From the NCBI GenBank assembly GCA_022316685.1, contig JAKJHU010000030.1:15456018-15520017 (forward strand): a DNA stretch of 64,000 bases, in the 5' to 3' direction. Origin of the DNA: Progne subis subis (lineage: Eukaryota > Chordata > Aves > Passeriformes > Hirundinidae). Below are positions 47,441-58,960 of this stretch, one piece after another. Positions within the stretch are counted from its first letter, which is position 1; every line of letters begins with the position of its first letter. The translations under genes and the position numbers were made by a program. The notes below the pieces were generated by a model. It ran no database searches, was not told the origin of the DNA, and saw only the letters and a list, made by a program, of their open reading frames with translations.

Positions 47441-50400
47441 ACTCCTTTTCTAAATTTGGAATAAGGAAACTCCCTTCCTAACTTCCCTTTTTCTTTCCCT
47501 ACCAGTCTTCTATTCATTCCATCCCCTCAAGCTGCTTTTCCCAATCTTCCCCTTTCCTCCTCAAGGCTTCCCTCTTATCCTGCCTTGATCAGAATTTCTT
47601 TAATCACTTAGTCCACTTCGTTTAGGTAGGGAATGATCATATTCCTTTCTCCTCTGTGGACTCATGGCCAGTCTAGATTACATCTCAATATTACTAAGCC
47701 CAGAAGCAAATGTGTTGGCTATTCAGAAAGTTAATGTTGAGTAAAATGGACAGATCTTATAGAGAAGACAAAAATTTATTCCCTACACTTGGGCTCAACT
47801 TTGGGTCCCTGGTTCAGCACAAATGGGTAATGGAGCTGTCCAAAGAACAAGTTGTCAGAATTATGAGGTAAAATTGCATAAATTTTCTTGTCTCTGTCAT
47901 TTTAGTGCCTGGATGTACTTTTTTGACTGACATTCAGTCAGTTTCAGCCCAAGTTGGTGCCATTTAGGAAAATTGTAAGCCCTATTTCACTGTATTACTA
48001 AAACTGCAATTTCTGATGAAACTGCTGAATGTGATCTGTCTGTGCATATGTTTGAGAGCAAAGTACCATCAATTTAATTTATTTGATACTAGCTTTGTCA
48101 GATGGCTTCTTGTGGGGACATTAAAGAAATTTATATCTCTCTTTTTCTTTAGTAATTAATCTTTTTTTATTAAAGTGTTTCTATTTTATTGTATTCTGTA
48201 CAGTATGGTATTTTAGTTTTTTCTTCACAGATGCAACAGAAAATAGGCAGTAAAACCTGAGTATCTGCAGGCAAAGCTTCGGAGCTGGTACAGAATCCAG
48301 TTGTGATGATCAGTGATGATCCTCTTGTAGCACTTTGGAAAGATTAGAGGTCAGAGTTTATCCATATTTTAACAGTAAAGAATGTCAGAGTTAGTCCTCT
48401 TTCAGAGAACAGTGATCTCTTCCCATTTTTTGAAGCAGAAAAAGGCAAAGGTAGTGACATTTTTTTCAACAAGCAAAAGTCTACACCCACACCATAAGAT
48501 GGCCTGACAAGCTAGTAAATCCAGTAGATGGTATGGACTAAATAATGAAGAGAACATTAAGGGAAATCCAGGATACTTGGCATCTTTTAAACAGCGTCTC
48601 CTTTTTTGGGAGGGCTGGTCTATAGATCCTCATCCTGCAAATAGAGGTGTGATTTATCTTTTGCTGATGCAGTAGTTAACAATTTCAAATGCAGGCTTCA
48701 TAACTGTAGGTATTGGCCCTTCAAGAACAAGTCTAAGCCTCACAAGGATAAGTTTGCTTAAACCCTACAGCGTCACAGACCACAGACAGAAAACCACTGA
48801 CTTACAGCCCGTTGATGAATGGAGTCTTACCTTTGAAATCCTTTAAGAAAGAAATGTTAGTTTTAAATATTTTTTTTAAGCAGCACAGTAGTAAATAGCA
48901 TTTCAGAACTAGTGTTATAAATGGTACTGAACTACAAATGGAACTTTCAGAATTGAAAAATTCACAAGTGTTTTACGCAGTCAGATCATATATATCTACA
49001 TAAAAGGCCATTATATTTCATTGTCCAGATTGATATTTTGAGATTTTTAAAGGAACATTACATTCTGTGCTTGCTAATTGCCTGCGGTTTGACTGTGAAC
49101 TTCCCAGGTGTGCAGACACCTATTGTTCAAAATACGTGCCTTTGCAATAGCTCTCTATTTGCTGTAGCAAAATACACTCAAAGCTTGCTCTTGAAAAATG
49201 CTTTTGTTCATGATAGTTTTGTATTTCTAATGATACATATTCATAGGAATAAAAGGTATTCAGCTCCCTGAGGGAGTGTTTGGGTTTGAATCTTAAATGC
49301 TGCAGTTCTGGCAAACAAGTGGTATCAGGGGAGAGATAGTGCTGGAATGGCTTGAGAGGGAATGGACTGGAAAGTGTAAAGGGAATGTGGTCAAAGCTGC
49401 AGGAATGGGAACCCTTTCTAATCATAAATTAGAACAGAGTCTGATTTGCTGCAGCTGCTTCTGTATGGAAACTAAATTTCTAGGAGAAGCTTTTTTCAAA
49501 AGATAAGCAATCATGGATTTACCTTTACATCAAAAAATTTTACATTTAGTTGCTGCTATTTTATCCTCTTAACAATCTCAGAAGAAAATATCTGGAAAAA
49601 GGCATATTGTAGTTGGAACATTTCAACTGATGGTCTGCTCTGGGTATGGAAGTAACTCATGTGAAAACTATTAAACAACTAATTTTGATTTATAAACTTA
49701 CACAATGTCAGATCTTTTTAAGTATGTGTGCCCAGTCTGGTTCTTTTCTTTTTTTCCCAATTGCATTTCAATTGTTTGCCCTTTTGGATTGGCTCCTTTT
49801 GAGTTATATTGAAAGCCAGTGTGGTCAGCAGAATTGGAGGAACAATAAAGGCATAATGTGTTCATGATTTCTATTATTTGTTCTCAAAAATCACTTTTAA
49901 AGTTAGTTATGAATTTGGGCACCTGGAAGATTTTAATTTCCTCTTCTTGAGTTTTAAGGAAGTTTGCAATTATATTGTCTTCTCTTTCTAAGAAGAAATA
50001 CATATAGTCCAAATTCACTAAAATGTGGTGTTCCAGTAATTACTGTTTCTGTAGACTCCAACCAAGTGTTTGATTTAACAAAAGCTTTTTCTCTAAAAGA
50101 TGTTTTTACCCCTTAATAACTGTAGAAATTGTGAATGTTGGCTATATAGCTCAGGATGTATCCTGAACATGTGATCCTGAATGTTCTTCCAGGCAGGTAG
50201 TGTAGCTGGAAAAGACTGGAGATTTTTAGATGTGAACACCCTTTTGAAAATTAAACCCAAACCCCAAAAAGTGCTTTCCTATAATTTAAGGTAAATCACA
50301 AATTTTTAAAAAATCACAAAAACAAAACCCAACTAATCAGTTAAATTATTTAAAATGAGATTTTTCTTTCTGTTCCTTAGCCTCTAATTCCTAGCAGAAC

Positions 50401-50484
50401 TGTAAAATCCAATCTGTTCCTCTGGACTTTGAAACAAAGAAAAAGTCTTAAATGTGGTCCCTAATGTACATGGTTCTTATAGAC
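47441..50484. other. Intron, nothing assigned
   Basis: A pyrimidine-rich part at 47450-47600 is followed by AT-rich unique sequence. No exon or clear repeat was recognised. Confidence 0.45.
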
Positions 50485-50530
50485 TAATTAACAGTGTCAG
50501 ATCTCTGCTCCAAGAAGCTTACAGTACAAA
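50485..50530 (-). repeat. Old repeat tail fragment, antisense
   Basis: AGATCTCTGCTCCAAGAAGC followed by TTACAGTACAAATAC fits the antisense form of the 'gtaagctctttggggcagggact' tail. It is very short. Confidence 0.4.
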
Positions 50531-50760
50531 TACTTTATGGAATGTGATGTGCAAGAGAAAATACACACTGTTTGTAAATTCTGGAATTTTCCCTTCAGTG
50601 CATTTATATAGGATTAGCTATGGAGTCTGTATCCACACAATACAGTGTGCATTTTCAGTCTCTTACAGCTCTGTGAATAAGCTTCTTATTTGAAGCAAAA
50701 GTGCTTAATTTAATTTTTATATAAGCTGACTCTTTCTTCTACTGTGTTTCCTTTGATTAG

Positions 50761-50795
50761 GAATTACTCTGGGAGAACATGAGCGAAGCTTTCAG
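50761..50795 (+). other. Candidate cryptic exon (35 nt) with good splice sites
   Basis: The segment is preceded by a possible branch point (GCTGAC) and a pyrimidine-rich tract ending TTTGATTAG. It is followed by CAG|GTAAAA. Spliced after the phase-1 NSMCE2 exon, T plus GA makes TGA at once, so it cannot be a normal coding exon of this gene in this order. It is read as a decoy or poison exon candidate. Confidence 0.3.
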
Positions 50796-53700
50796 GTAAA
50801 ACATTATACACAGCTGGGTGCTACCTCAATACAGATAAACTTGGAAAGTAACAAATAATAAACTCACTCTCTTCCAGCTACACAAAGTGATCCAGAAATA
50901 TTTCATCTTATTAAACATGCTTGTGAGAAATGTTACCTGTCTGTTATCAAACCTGCTCTGCAGTGTAGACTCTGGATGTCAAGATAAGAGAGTATTCAAC
51001 ATCAAAATCTCTGTTCTCTACACTTTGGCTTGTGAGTCTCATAATTGTTAACACAACAGAAACTGAAGCGTAAGCAAATTCCTGATGTAAACAGCAAAAC
51101 TGAATGTCCACCTATTGTGCAATCAAGGAAATATTTTTATTGCCCTATAAAATGTGGAGTTTGATAGGTAAAACAAGGCACTAAATCTGCACAGCTTGAT
51201 GTGCCACTGGCCTAGGTTGTTGATAGCATTATGTCAGTCCCTCTCTTGTTCTATTGAGTCTTCTTTTGCCTCTGTGTTTGATGCCTCATGAAAGGGAGTG
51301 TGGACTTGTAGAACTAAACAGAACTAAGATATGTGCTGAGTTCTGGAAGGGCATGAGGAACTCCAAAACACAGTTGAGCAGTGCCATTGCTTACTCTTGA
51401 TTTCATCATCATTTTTTTCCTAAGCCTGCTGTTTTTCTGTGGTGGTATTACATATTTATTCCAGCTATTGCCAGCTGAAAATGGTTTCACGTTATGCCAA
51501 GTGCAAGTGTGAAATAATCTGACAGCTGCCCTGTCTGTTCCTAGAATCATGTTTCTTAAGCAGAAAGTGGTAGAATACTCAAAATGATCCAAAGCAGCTT
51601 CTCACTAACAGCTGCAGAAACATGAAGGAAACGTGAAGAGCTCAGAATGAAAAAAGGCCATCAAGATAGGGGAAGTAGAAAAATTAAAAATGTTATTAAA
51701 AATGTAAATAAATTAGGAACATAGAAGCTGTTGCAATGTTTAACTACGAAAAGGAAAACTAAACAGAAATGCTGGGATCCTGCTACAGAGTCAGTGAATG
51801 TTCCAAGTATTACCCAAGAGGAAAAATGCTTTAAAGCCTGGCAGTTAATTTCCTGCAGATGAATTACAAGCACTGTTAAATGGAGAGTATTGCTTTTGAC
51901 TTCAGCAATACTAAGATTTCTTCCATTTGGAAAAAACGAGTAAAGAATAGTTTGAATTTTCCTGTCAAGGGCATTTGGAAAGGCTGTGGGCCAAGTTTGA
52001 CTCTGCTGTGTATTTTGTACTAGGTGCTTTGTCTGCTTTAATTTCTTCACTCTTAGATCTAGGTTGCCTCATCATCACATTTCTGCTGAATGGCTAAAAG
52101 AATGTTTGATTGTGGTTTATTGCTTTGGTGACTTCAGGACATTGCTGATATGTTGGAGGCTATTCTTCTTGCTCTTCATGCACTTCTGAGAAGGGCTTAA
52201 CAAGTGCTGGCAGACAACTGTATGTCATCATCAACTGTTTTGAAATGCAGCAGTCCTTAAGGCCATATTCTGTCTCACAGGTAGTTTATTATGATGCTTT
52301 GTAGAGCTACCACTTCAGAACTTAGAAAGGAGGCTCATCAGTATGCTGGTGAATATAGATGTATCTCTCTTTACTCAGAAGAGCCTGTAAGTTGAGCATC
52401 TCCCATGAAGTAATACTTGGGGGATATTGCCAGCTGGCTGTGTTAAAGCTGCCTTACTTTCAACCCTGGAAAAACTAAAGTGATGCTGCTGAGCGTAGGT
52501 CATTGATAGAGGGAAGTTTATTCTTTGTCTCCCTGTTTACTTAATAATTATGTGTTCAGAAGTAAAAAAGCCAAGCTAATAATCCCAGAAGTTCTTAGGG
52601 CCTTGCCCTATTGACAGAAAATATTCTGTTGGATTGCTAAAATGTATTTTTTCTCACTACTCAATTTTTACTCCGTGGTTTATTTTGCTGGTAACAGAAC
52701 AGCAGCATATATCTTATGCATTGGAGCTATTTCCTTTTGCCTGTAATTTGTTGATTGACCAACACAGCTGCTCTCCAGTTTCTATGCACCTTTAAGGATA
52801 TGACTCGGGTTTGCATTCCTTCTCCTAACTTACCAGAGGAACAGGTTAACCGTAGGGTTACACCATCTCCCAGTAATGAAATGGATTCTGGCAGCCTGTT
52901 TCCTTGGAGTTCTTCATGCTGGTATCCACTTCCCTCACATCAGGGTATTGAATACAGGAAACGTTCATCAGCTCCATCGGTAGGCACATGTACTGGTGGT
53001 ACCTGCCCTCCAGCAGTCTGTTGCCATGTCTCCTTAAATCACTGTCTCTCATTACAATTTTAGTGTACTGAGACAGCTTGAAAAAATACACTTGAAAATT
53101 TCATCATGAAACAAGAGGCTTAAGTCTTGAAAAGCCTTTAAAAATAAGGGGGTTTGGTGCTGTCAAAAGCTTGCTGTCTTAATATTTCTTGAAAATGTTT
53201 GGGTGCTCTTTCATTTGCAGTCTTGCAGCCTTTAATCTCCATCTGTTCAGCAGACTGTTGAAAACCATACATGGTGATTTGTTCCATTTTATGTTACTGA
53301 ACTTTTTAACAAGCACATTTTATTTTCGAGCAGAACATGAAATTTCCAAACTCTTGGAACTTCAAGGGATTTCTTCTCAAAAACTTTTGCTATCATCAAA
53401 CTTAAGATCCATTTTACACTATTTATTAGAGTAGATTGTAAATAAATTGAGCAAATGATAACTACTCTCACAAATGTGAGAGTTCATAAAGAGAAAACTT
53501 TTTTTCATACCTAATGAGATAACTTATGCTGCAAAAATGTCTCTTAGCTACACATCTCTGTGACATGCTAGGATTCAACTGCACTGTAGACTCTTTGTGA
53601 GGCAATGTGAAATAGGTGCTAAAAATAAATAAAATGTGATTCAATTCTGCCTTGAACTTCAGATCTTGTAGTGAAGTGTTGATCCAACTGAATTTGATCA

Positions 53701-54329
53701 GTATTTTTCAAATAATTGCATGTGTAGGACTTTATTTTTCTCTTAAAGTTTCTATCAGTAATTATTTCCTATAAATAGCCATGACAAGCAAGCTGTTGGA
53801 ACACAATTTGTTTTTGATTACATGCCTGCTGGAAAGGAGAGTTTAAATAGGAGCAGCAGGAAGCAGCAGTAAATCAAATGCATAAAACTTAATGACAGCA
53901 ATATTTTGGCAGAAAATCTTTGACTCTGTTTCAAATGTAGAAATGGTTCTTCTTTCTATTAAATTTTTTAAAGGAAGAGTAGATTCCAATAGCCTTGCTG
54001 GTGGTCTTTTTTCCTTTCGAATAGAGTCACTAAGGTTTTTGTTCCTCTGGAATCTTCCTAGTGCAGCAGTGTGTGTCAGAGAAACTGTGACTGCTGAGAC
54101 ACTGTGTTTATTTCAAAGACAAGTGCGGCTTAGGGACTGAAATGTATTTCTCTAGGTCTCTTTTACTCCTCTCTATTTGAGTTACCACACACAGCCAGTA
54201 CTGTCTTGGTTTTTCTATACTGCAGATATTAATTAGAATAAGTGAGCTGCTTCAGAAGAAACATTGTTTTATAGTAATGCCTGTTTTGTGGATGGATACT
54301 GGAGATACAGAAAAAGATGATTTACTTTC
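50796..54329. other. Intron, nothing assigned
   Basis: AT-rich unique-looking sequence. Open frames up to 129 codons have no recognised domain. A 9-bp inverted repeat with a 2-base loop lies at 53464-53483. Confidence 0.45.
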
Positions 54330-54368
54330 AAAAAAAAAAATAATAAAAAAAAAATAATAAAAAAAAAA
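54330..54368 (+). repeat. A-rich (A8TAAT)n tract
   Basis: Runs of eight to ten A separated by TAAT, about 39 bases. Confidence 0.92.
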
Positions 54369-55116
54369 TTGGGGAGCCTTAACTGTCAGGAGTTTCACTG
54401 GAAGTTAGGCACATCATTTTCTTTGTAGATGTAAGTTGACTTGTACAGTAGCTTCCAGAAAGTGTGTCTGAGCAGAGTCAGAATCCACTTCTGTCACAGG
54501 CTAATACCTTTTCTTTCAAATCACTTTTTTTTTTTTTTGTTTTGACCACAGTGTTTCTTTATTTCCCCTTTTAGACTGTTTCTTTACACACCTTAAAGCA
54601 GAGCATAAACCTCGAGAGTACTTGCTGCACAGTAACTTTGGCCTTAAGGAGCCACAGTAAAATGCCTACTGACCAGGGGTAAAGTTGTGCAAGTGAAACT
54701 TAGCCCTAATGAACAGGGACATAATTTTCAGAATTAGGGTGCCAGAATCCATAAAGCTTTTAGAAAGCCTTAAAAGTATTTCTGTTCAGGGGGTAAACAA
54801 GTTAACATTGTTGAATTTTTTAAGCATGAGAATAATTTCAATAGAGTGCTATTGAGCTATGGAATTAGTCTGGTCTCCTGACCCATGGCACAAAACCTGA
54901 AATTGTTGTGGTTAATAAAGTCTTTATCAGATTTGGAAAAATTAAGCCCCTTTCTATGCCACACCAGAAATGTTTTATTTCAAAAAGCAATTAAATATCT
55001 ACCAGGAGAGGATAAATTAAATGGAAATAAGTAACACACTCATGCAAGAGAGTCAATTTGAGGTGGCTTGGGGGTCCATTCAGAAAAAAAGGCATAATAC
55101 AATAACTTACTGACCC

Positions 55117-55153
55117 AAAAAAAAAAAAAAAATCTATATATATAGAGATATAG

Positions 55154-55188
<35 letters not shown>
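55117..55188 (+). repeat. Composite A, TATA and (CA)n microsatellite
   Basis: Sixteen A at 55117-55132 are followed by a TATATA/GATA patch and about 31 bases of alternating AC at 55158-55188. The CA repeat is likely length-variable. Confidence 0.95.
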
Positions 55189-55189
<1 letters not shown>

Positions 55190-57424
55190 GAGTAAAAGAA
55201 ATGTAGAGCTATAGTAAGCACACCATAGATCAATTCAAGCTGGCACAGATAAGTTTAGGGGTAATGCCTACAGAAAAGAGAACTTCAAGTCTGTAAAGGT
55301 GTGATTAAACTCAAAGCCTCCTGTCTGCCCACAGGACATCTGGGAAGTGTCAGCTGGGTCCCACAGCCTGGCACAAGCACAAGGAGTGGAATAAGGGGCT
55401 TCTCCTTGGCAGCCAGCAGTCTCCTCTTCCAAAGGACGTGGTACAGAAAATCAAGGCACTGCAAAAGGAGAAATTAAGTTCTTTTCTGCCAGAAATTTTT
55501 CTACTTAAGTCAGTATAAAATACACTTCATGAGAGTCAGCTCATGAGGTCAAGTAGATGTTACAGTCAGATGGTTTTGTTGTTCTGCACTTGTGTTCTTT
55601 AGAATAACTCTGTGGAGGAGAGCTCTGATCTTCCCAAGAACTGAACCCAGCAATACACATAGGTCCTTGTATAAAGCTGTCTTGATCACAGGCTGGTTCT
55701 CCCAAGCTCTTTAGAAGCAGAAATAATTTCAGCCTAAACCTCTCCAGCAAGATGTTTTGTTACTAACAAAGGGACAAGAAGGGCCCAAAATAATGAGTGC
55801 TTTCTTTTCTGTGTCCCCAAAATCAGGCTTATCACGGTACAGCGAGAAGAAAAGGATCATATTAAAAATGAATAGAGAAAGCTGAGAGATTAAATACAAA
55901 ATATGAATCCTCACCATGAATGCTGTATTCCTCTAGAGAGATTTTATCTTCAAAGACAAAGCAGTTAGAATTCAGAGAGAGGCAGGAAAAACTATTAAAA
56001 GCACAAAAATACTTTCCCATATGAAGAAGTCTAGACTGAAAATGAAAAGACAGAAGAAAGGCTTGTAAAGTGATAAATCATGCCAAGAAAACAAATTAGC
56101 GAGCACAATGTTCTTATTTTGGATAGAGATATGCTCAACAGTATTCAAGTAGATTCTGTTTAAACCTGCAGAGTAAAGCACTCTCTTTATCCTAAATGCA
56201 GAAACTTGGGGTAATTCGATATTGAACCCAAAGATTAAAGTATGTCTTTTGAATGCCTCCTCAAATAAACCCCAAAAAACTTTATGAGTAGCTTCCAGAA
56301 ATAGTTACGTTAGGAAAAAAAGATATTCTGAAAACACAGAAGCTAAACCGTTTTAGAAATTCAAAGACCAAATAGGAGGAAGTCATGTGAGAAAGGTTCA
56401 TTTTGAGTGAAATTATTTTAGTCCTAGGTCTGTGATGCTAAATAGTCGGCCATTCGGACTGAAGGGGTTCATCATAAGTATGTGAAAAGGAGAATCTTAT
56501 TTCTAAAAAAATACTCAAAAATTAACATCTTAATCATTCCAGGCTGCATTTGAAAAGATATCTACATTTTTAAAAGTTGATCTCATTCAGAAAGAATTAT
56601 TGCAGGACAGTGATGCAAGGGAATCACTCAGGAGTGTAGTGAACATCAGAACTATCGTGAGAAAAGAAAGCATTCTACTGTAGTGATCAGAGAAAAAGTA
56701 GCTGCATTTCTAGTGACTAAAGAAGGTCAAGAGCTCCAGCAGAGAGTGTGCGTGCACTCACACATGCAGGGCTCAATTTAGTCACAGGGTAATGATCAGC
56801 CCAGGCTCAGCAATGACTTCTGCATTGCTCACAGAAAAAGGAGGTGGAAAGTGTGCAGTTGGAGCACAGTTGCAAAAGTGTTCAATGTCCTCTCAGTACA
56901 CAGAGTAACAGGTTCAGATGACATGCTGAGTCACAAGTTTTACAGGAAATCAGCAAGGAAATAAATGAACCTTTAACTGACATTTGTAGATGTTTGCTGC
57001 AATAAGAGAGCAGGAGGGTTACAGAGAGAAAAACAACGCTGTACTTTTTCAAGTTGAATGTAATGTACATTAAAAGTAATGGAAAATAATTCAATATCTT
57101 GATTTCTGCTGTCAAATCTATGAATGCTGCATATGTTTGTGCCATAGAAGTGCTGTGACCAATGTCAATAGCAGTGTTCATGTGCCTATTTGTATTTCCA
57201 GTTATAGAAACTAAGGCCCCCTATCTGTATTCTGCTGTCAGCGTGGTAAGGCAAATCAGTATGTTTTGGAGGGATTTCTTGAGTGATTGCTTTGTTGTTC
57301 TTACTACATACATTTTCAAGTTACTCCCCACCCACCAATCTGTTCCCATTGCTGTGATATTCATATTTATGTATGCATTCACAGTTTTCACAGGAATAAG
57401 TTCTATCCATCTTAATTAAGATGC
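55189..57424. other. Intron, nothing assigned
   Basis: A GC-richer patch at 55310-55460 is followed by AT-rich sequence. No exon or repeat family was recognised. Confidence 0.45.
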
Positions 57425-57520
57425 TTATCCCATCAGACTGGGTGCTGCATAAATGTTTTGTAAGAAATAATCTCTACTCAGAATAAACTGTAGTCTAGAT
57501 ACAGAACAGTGAGAAATTCA
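57425..57520 (-). repeat. Old SINE/LINE tail fragment, antisense
   Basis: CAGACTGGGTGCTGCATAAA and AGAAATAATCTCTACTCAGA, followed by a degraded 'cttacagtctaaat' stretch, fit the antisense of the common sauropsid tail ('gggtgctgtacaaa...gagacagtccctgccccaaagagcttacaatctaa'). Confidence 0.5.
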
Positions 57521-57684
57521 GTTATCTTCCTAATTTCTGTAAAGCACAACCCCAAATGTTACACTTGATAATGCCCCGATCTTCTAAGTCCTAACCTATT
57601 CCTTTGCAATAAAAGCAGACTGATGCTTGTTTCAAGACACTTCTTGGGAATAATATTGACAGCCTCTACTAATTTACGCTTGGG

Positions 57685-57720
57685 TTGGTTTTGGTTTTTT
57701 TTTTTTGTTTTTTTTTTTTT
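57685..57720 (+). repeat. T/G-rich tract
   Basis: GGTTGGTTTTGG followed by two T runs separated by a single G. Confidence 0.9.
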
Positions 57721-58839
57721 CATTATTATTACATTGCAATGGTTGAAGGAGGAGAGTGTGGTATAAAGGGGCTTTATTTGTTTTTTTAAGTAATTTTTAG
57801 TACACACTTGCAGTCTTATTTTGAGGTCATATTCTGAAAACAAGGTGGAAAATAGTGAATGGAAGCTCCAAATCTAAATGAAATAAGCAAAGGTATACTG
57901 TAAGAAATTGTAAGGCAGAACAGTAAGCGTCACAGAAATAATTTCTCAATTGAAGTCCATTTATTAGATTGGAAGGTTTATATTAAAATAGAGAAGCAAA
58001 CCATAATCATGTGCTATTTACTCATTTCTAGCAGAAGTTTCTCTAAGCATGCTTTATTTCATAAGTATTTGGAAGTGAGGTTTCACATCCTTTCCAAGTC
58101 TTTTGTAATACCAGCTCTCTTTGATATCCTTAAATATCCAGCAGTCCCTTTTTCTAGCAGCAATTTTGTCATTTTATGATTCAGAAAGTATTAACACTAC
58201 AGAATAAATTTTCATCCAAAAAGATCATCTTCTGTAAGGGTGTAGTGGGTGGCAACAGCACAAGTTCTTGCTCCTCCATTCCCTCTTGCACCTTTGTCCA
58301 TCACTGCTGCCACTGTGAGTCCGTGCACAACTGGGTTTTTTTGGATGAGAACCAGCAATAAGCCCCATTACTTGGTTATCTTCTTTTACTGCTACTGTTT
58401 GTATTTTTGTCTTTAGGTTATACATACAACTCCATTAAATATGTTGAGTATCTTCTTGAGTTTCTTTAGAAGCTGGAAACCGGAAAAAAAGCCATAGTAA
58501 AATTAGTTCCTTGTCAGCAGGTTCACTGAGAAGACAAAGTGAAGGATGAATGAACATTCAGGAGTCCATTGCTTTTAGTGTTCCTCTTTACCTCATGTTG
58601 AATTTCTTCACTCTAATCTGGTATTTGTCAGCATCTCTACAGAAGATAACTTCTTTGGTAGTCATGTAATACCAAAGCCAGTAGTCACTGTCATGGGTCC
58701 TTGTGCCCAGACGGGTGAGTGTGCTGATGGCTCTATGGGCACCATAAGTACAAGATAACTGGCTTTTACTTAATTAGTACTGCATATATACCGTGTTTTT
58801 AATCACTGGGTCTTCATGTGTTTTACCAACAAAGGCATC

Positions 58840-58960
58840 ATAAATGATAAAATTCAGATACTGGAAGGGAAAGTGATTTTCTGAAGGTCATTCCAGCAGT
58901 CAGTGCAGCATCTGGAATTCAGATTAATGCTATAGAAGAGCCTAGGAGGAAATGGGTCTT
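58840..58960 (-). repeat. MIR-like SINE fragment, antisense
   Basis: AAGGGAAAGTGATTTTCTGA, AGGTCATTCCAGCAGTCAGT and GCAGCATCTGGAATTCAGAT match in order the antisense MIR core ('gggaaagtgacttgcccaaggtcatacagcaggtcagtggcagagctgggaatag'). Confidence 0.65.

Noticed and set aside
55310..55460. GC-richer patch as a possible exon
   Set aside because: No frame is open across it with flanking splice sites, and the translation resembles no known protein.
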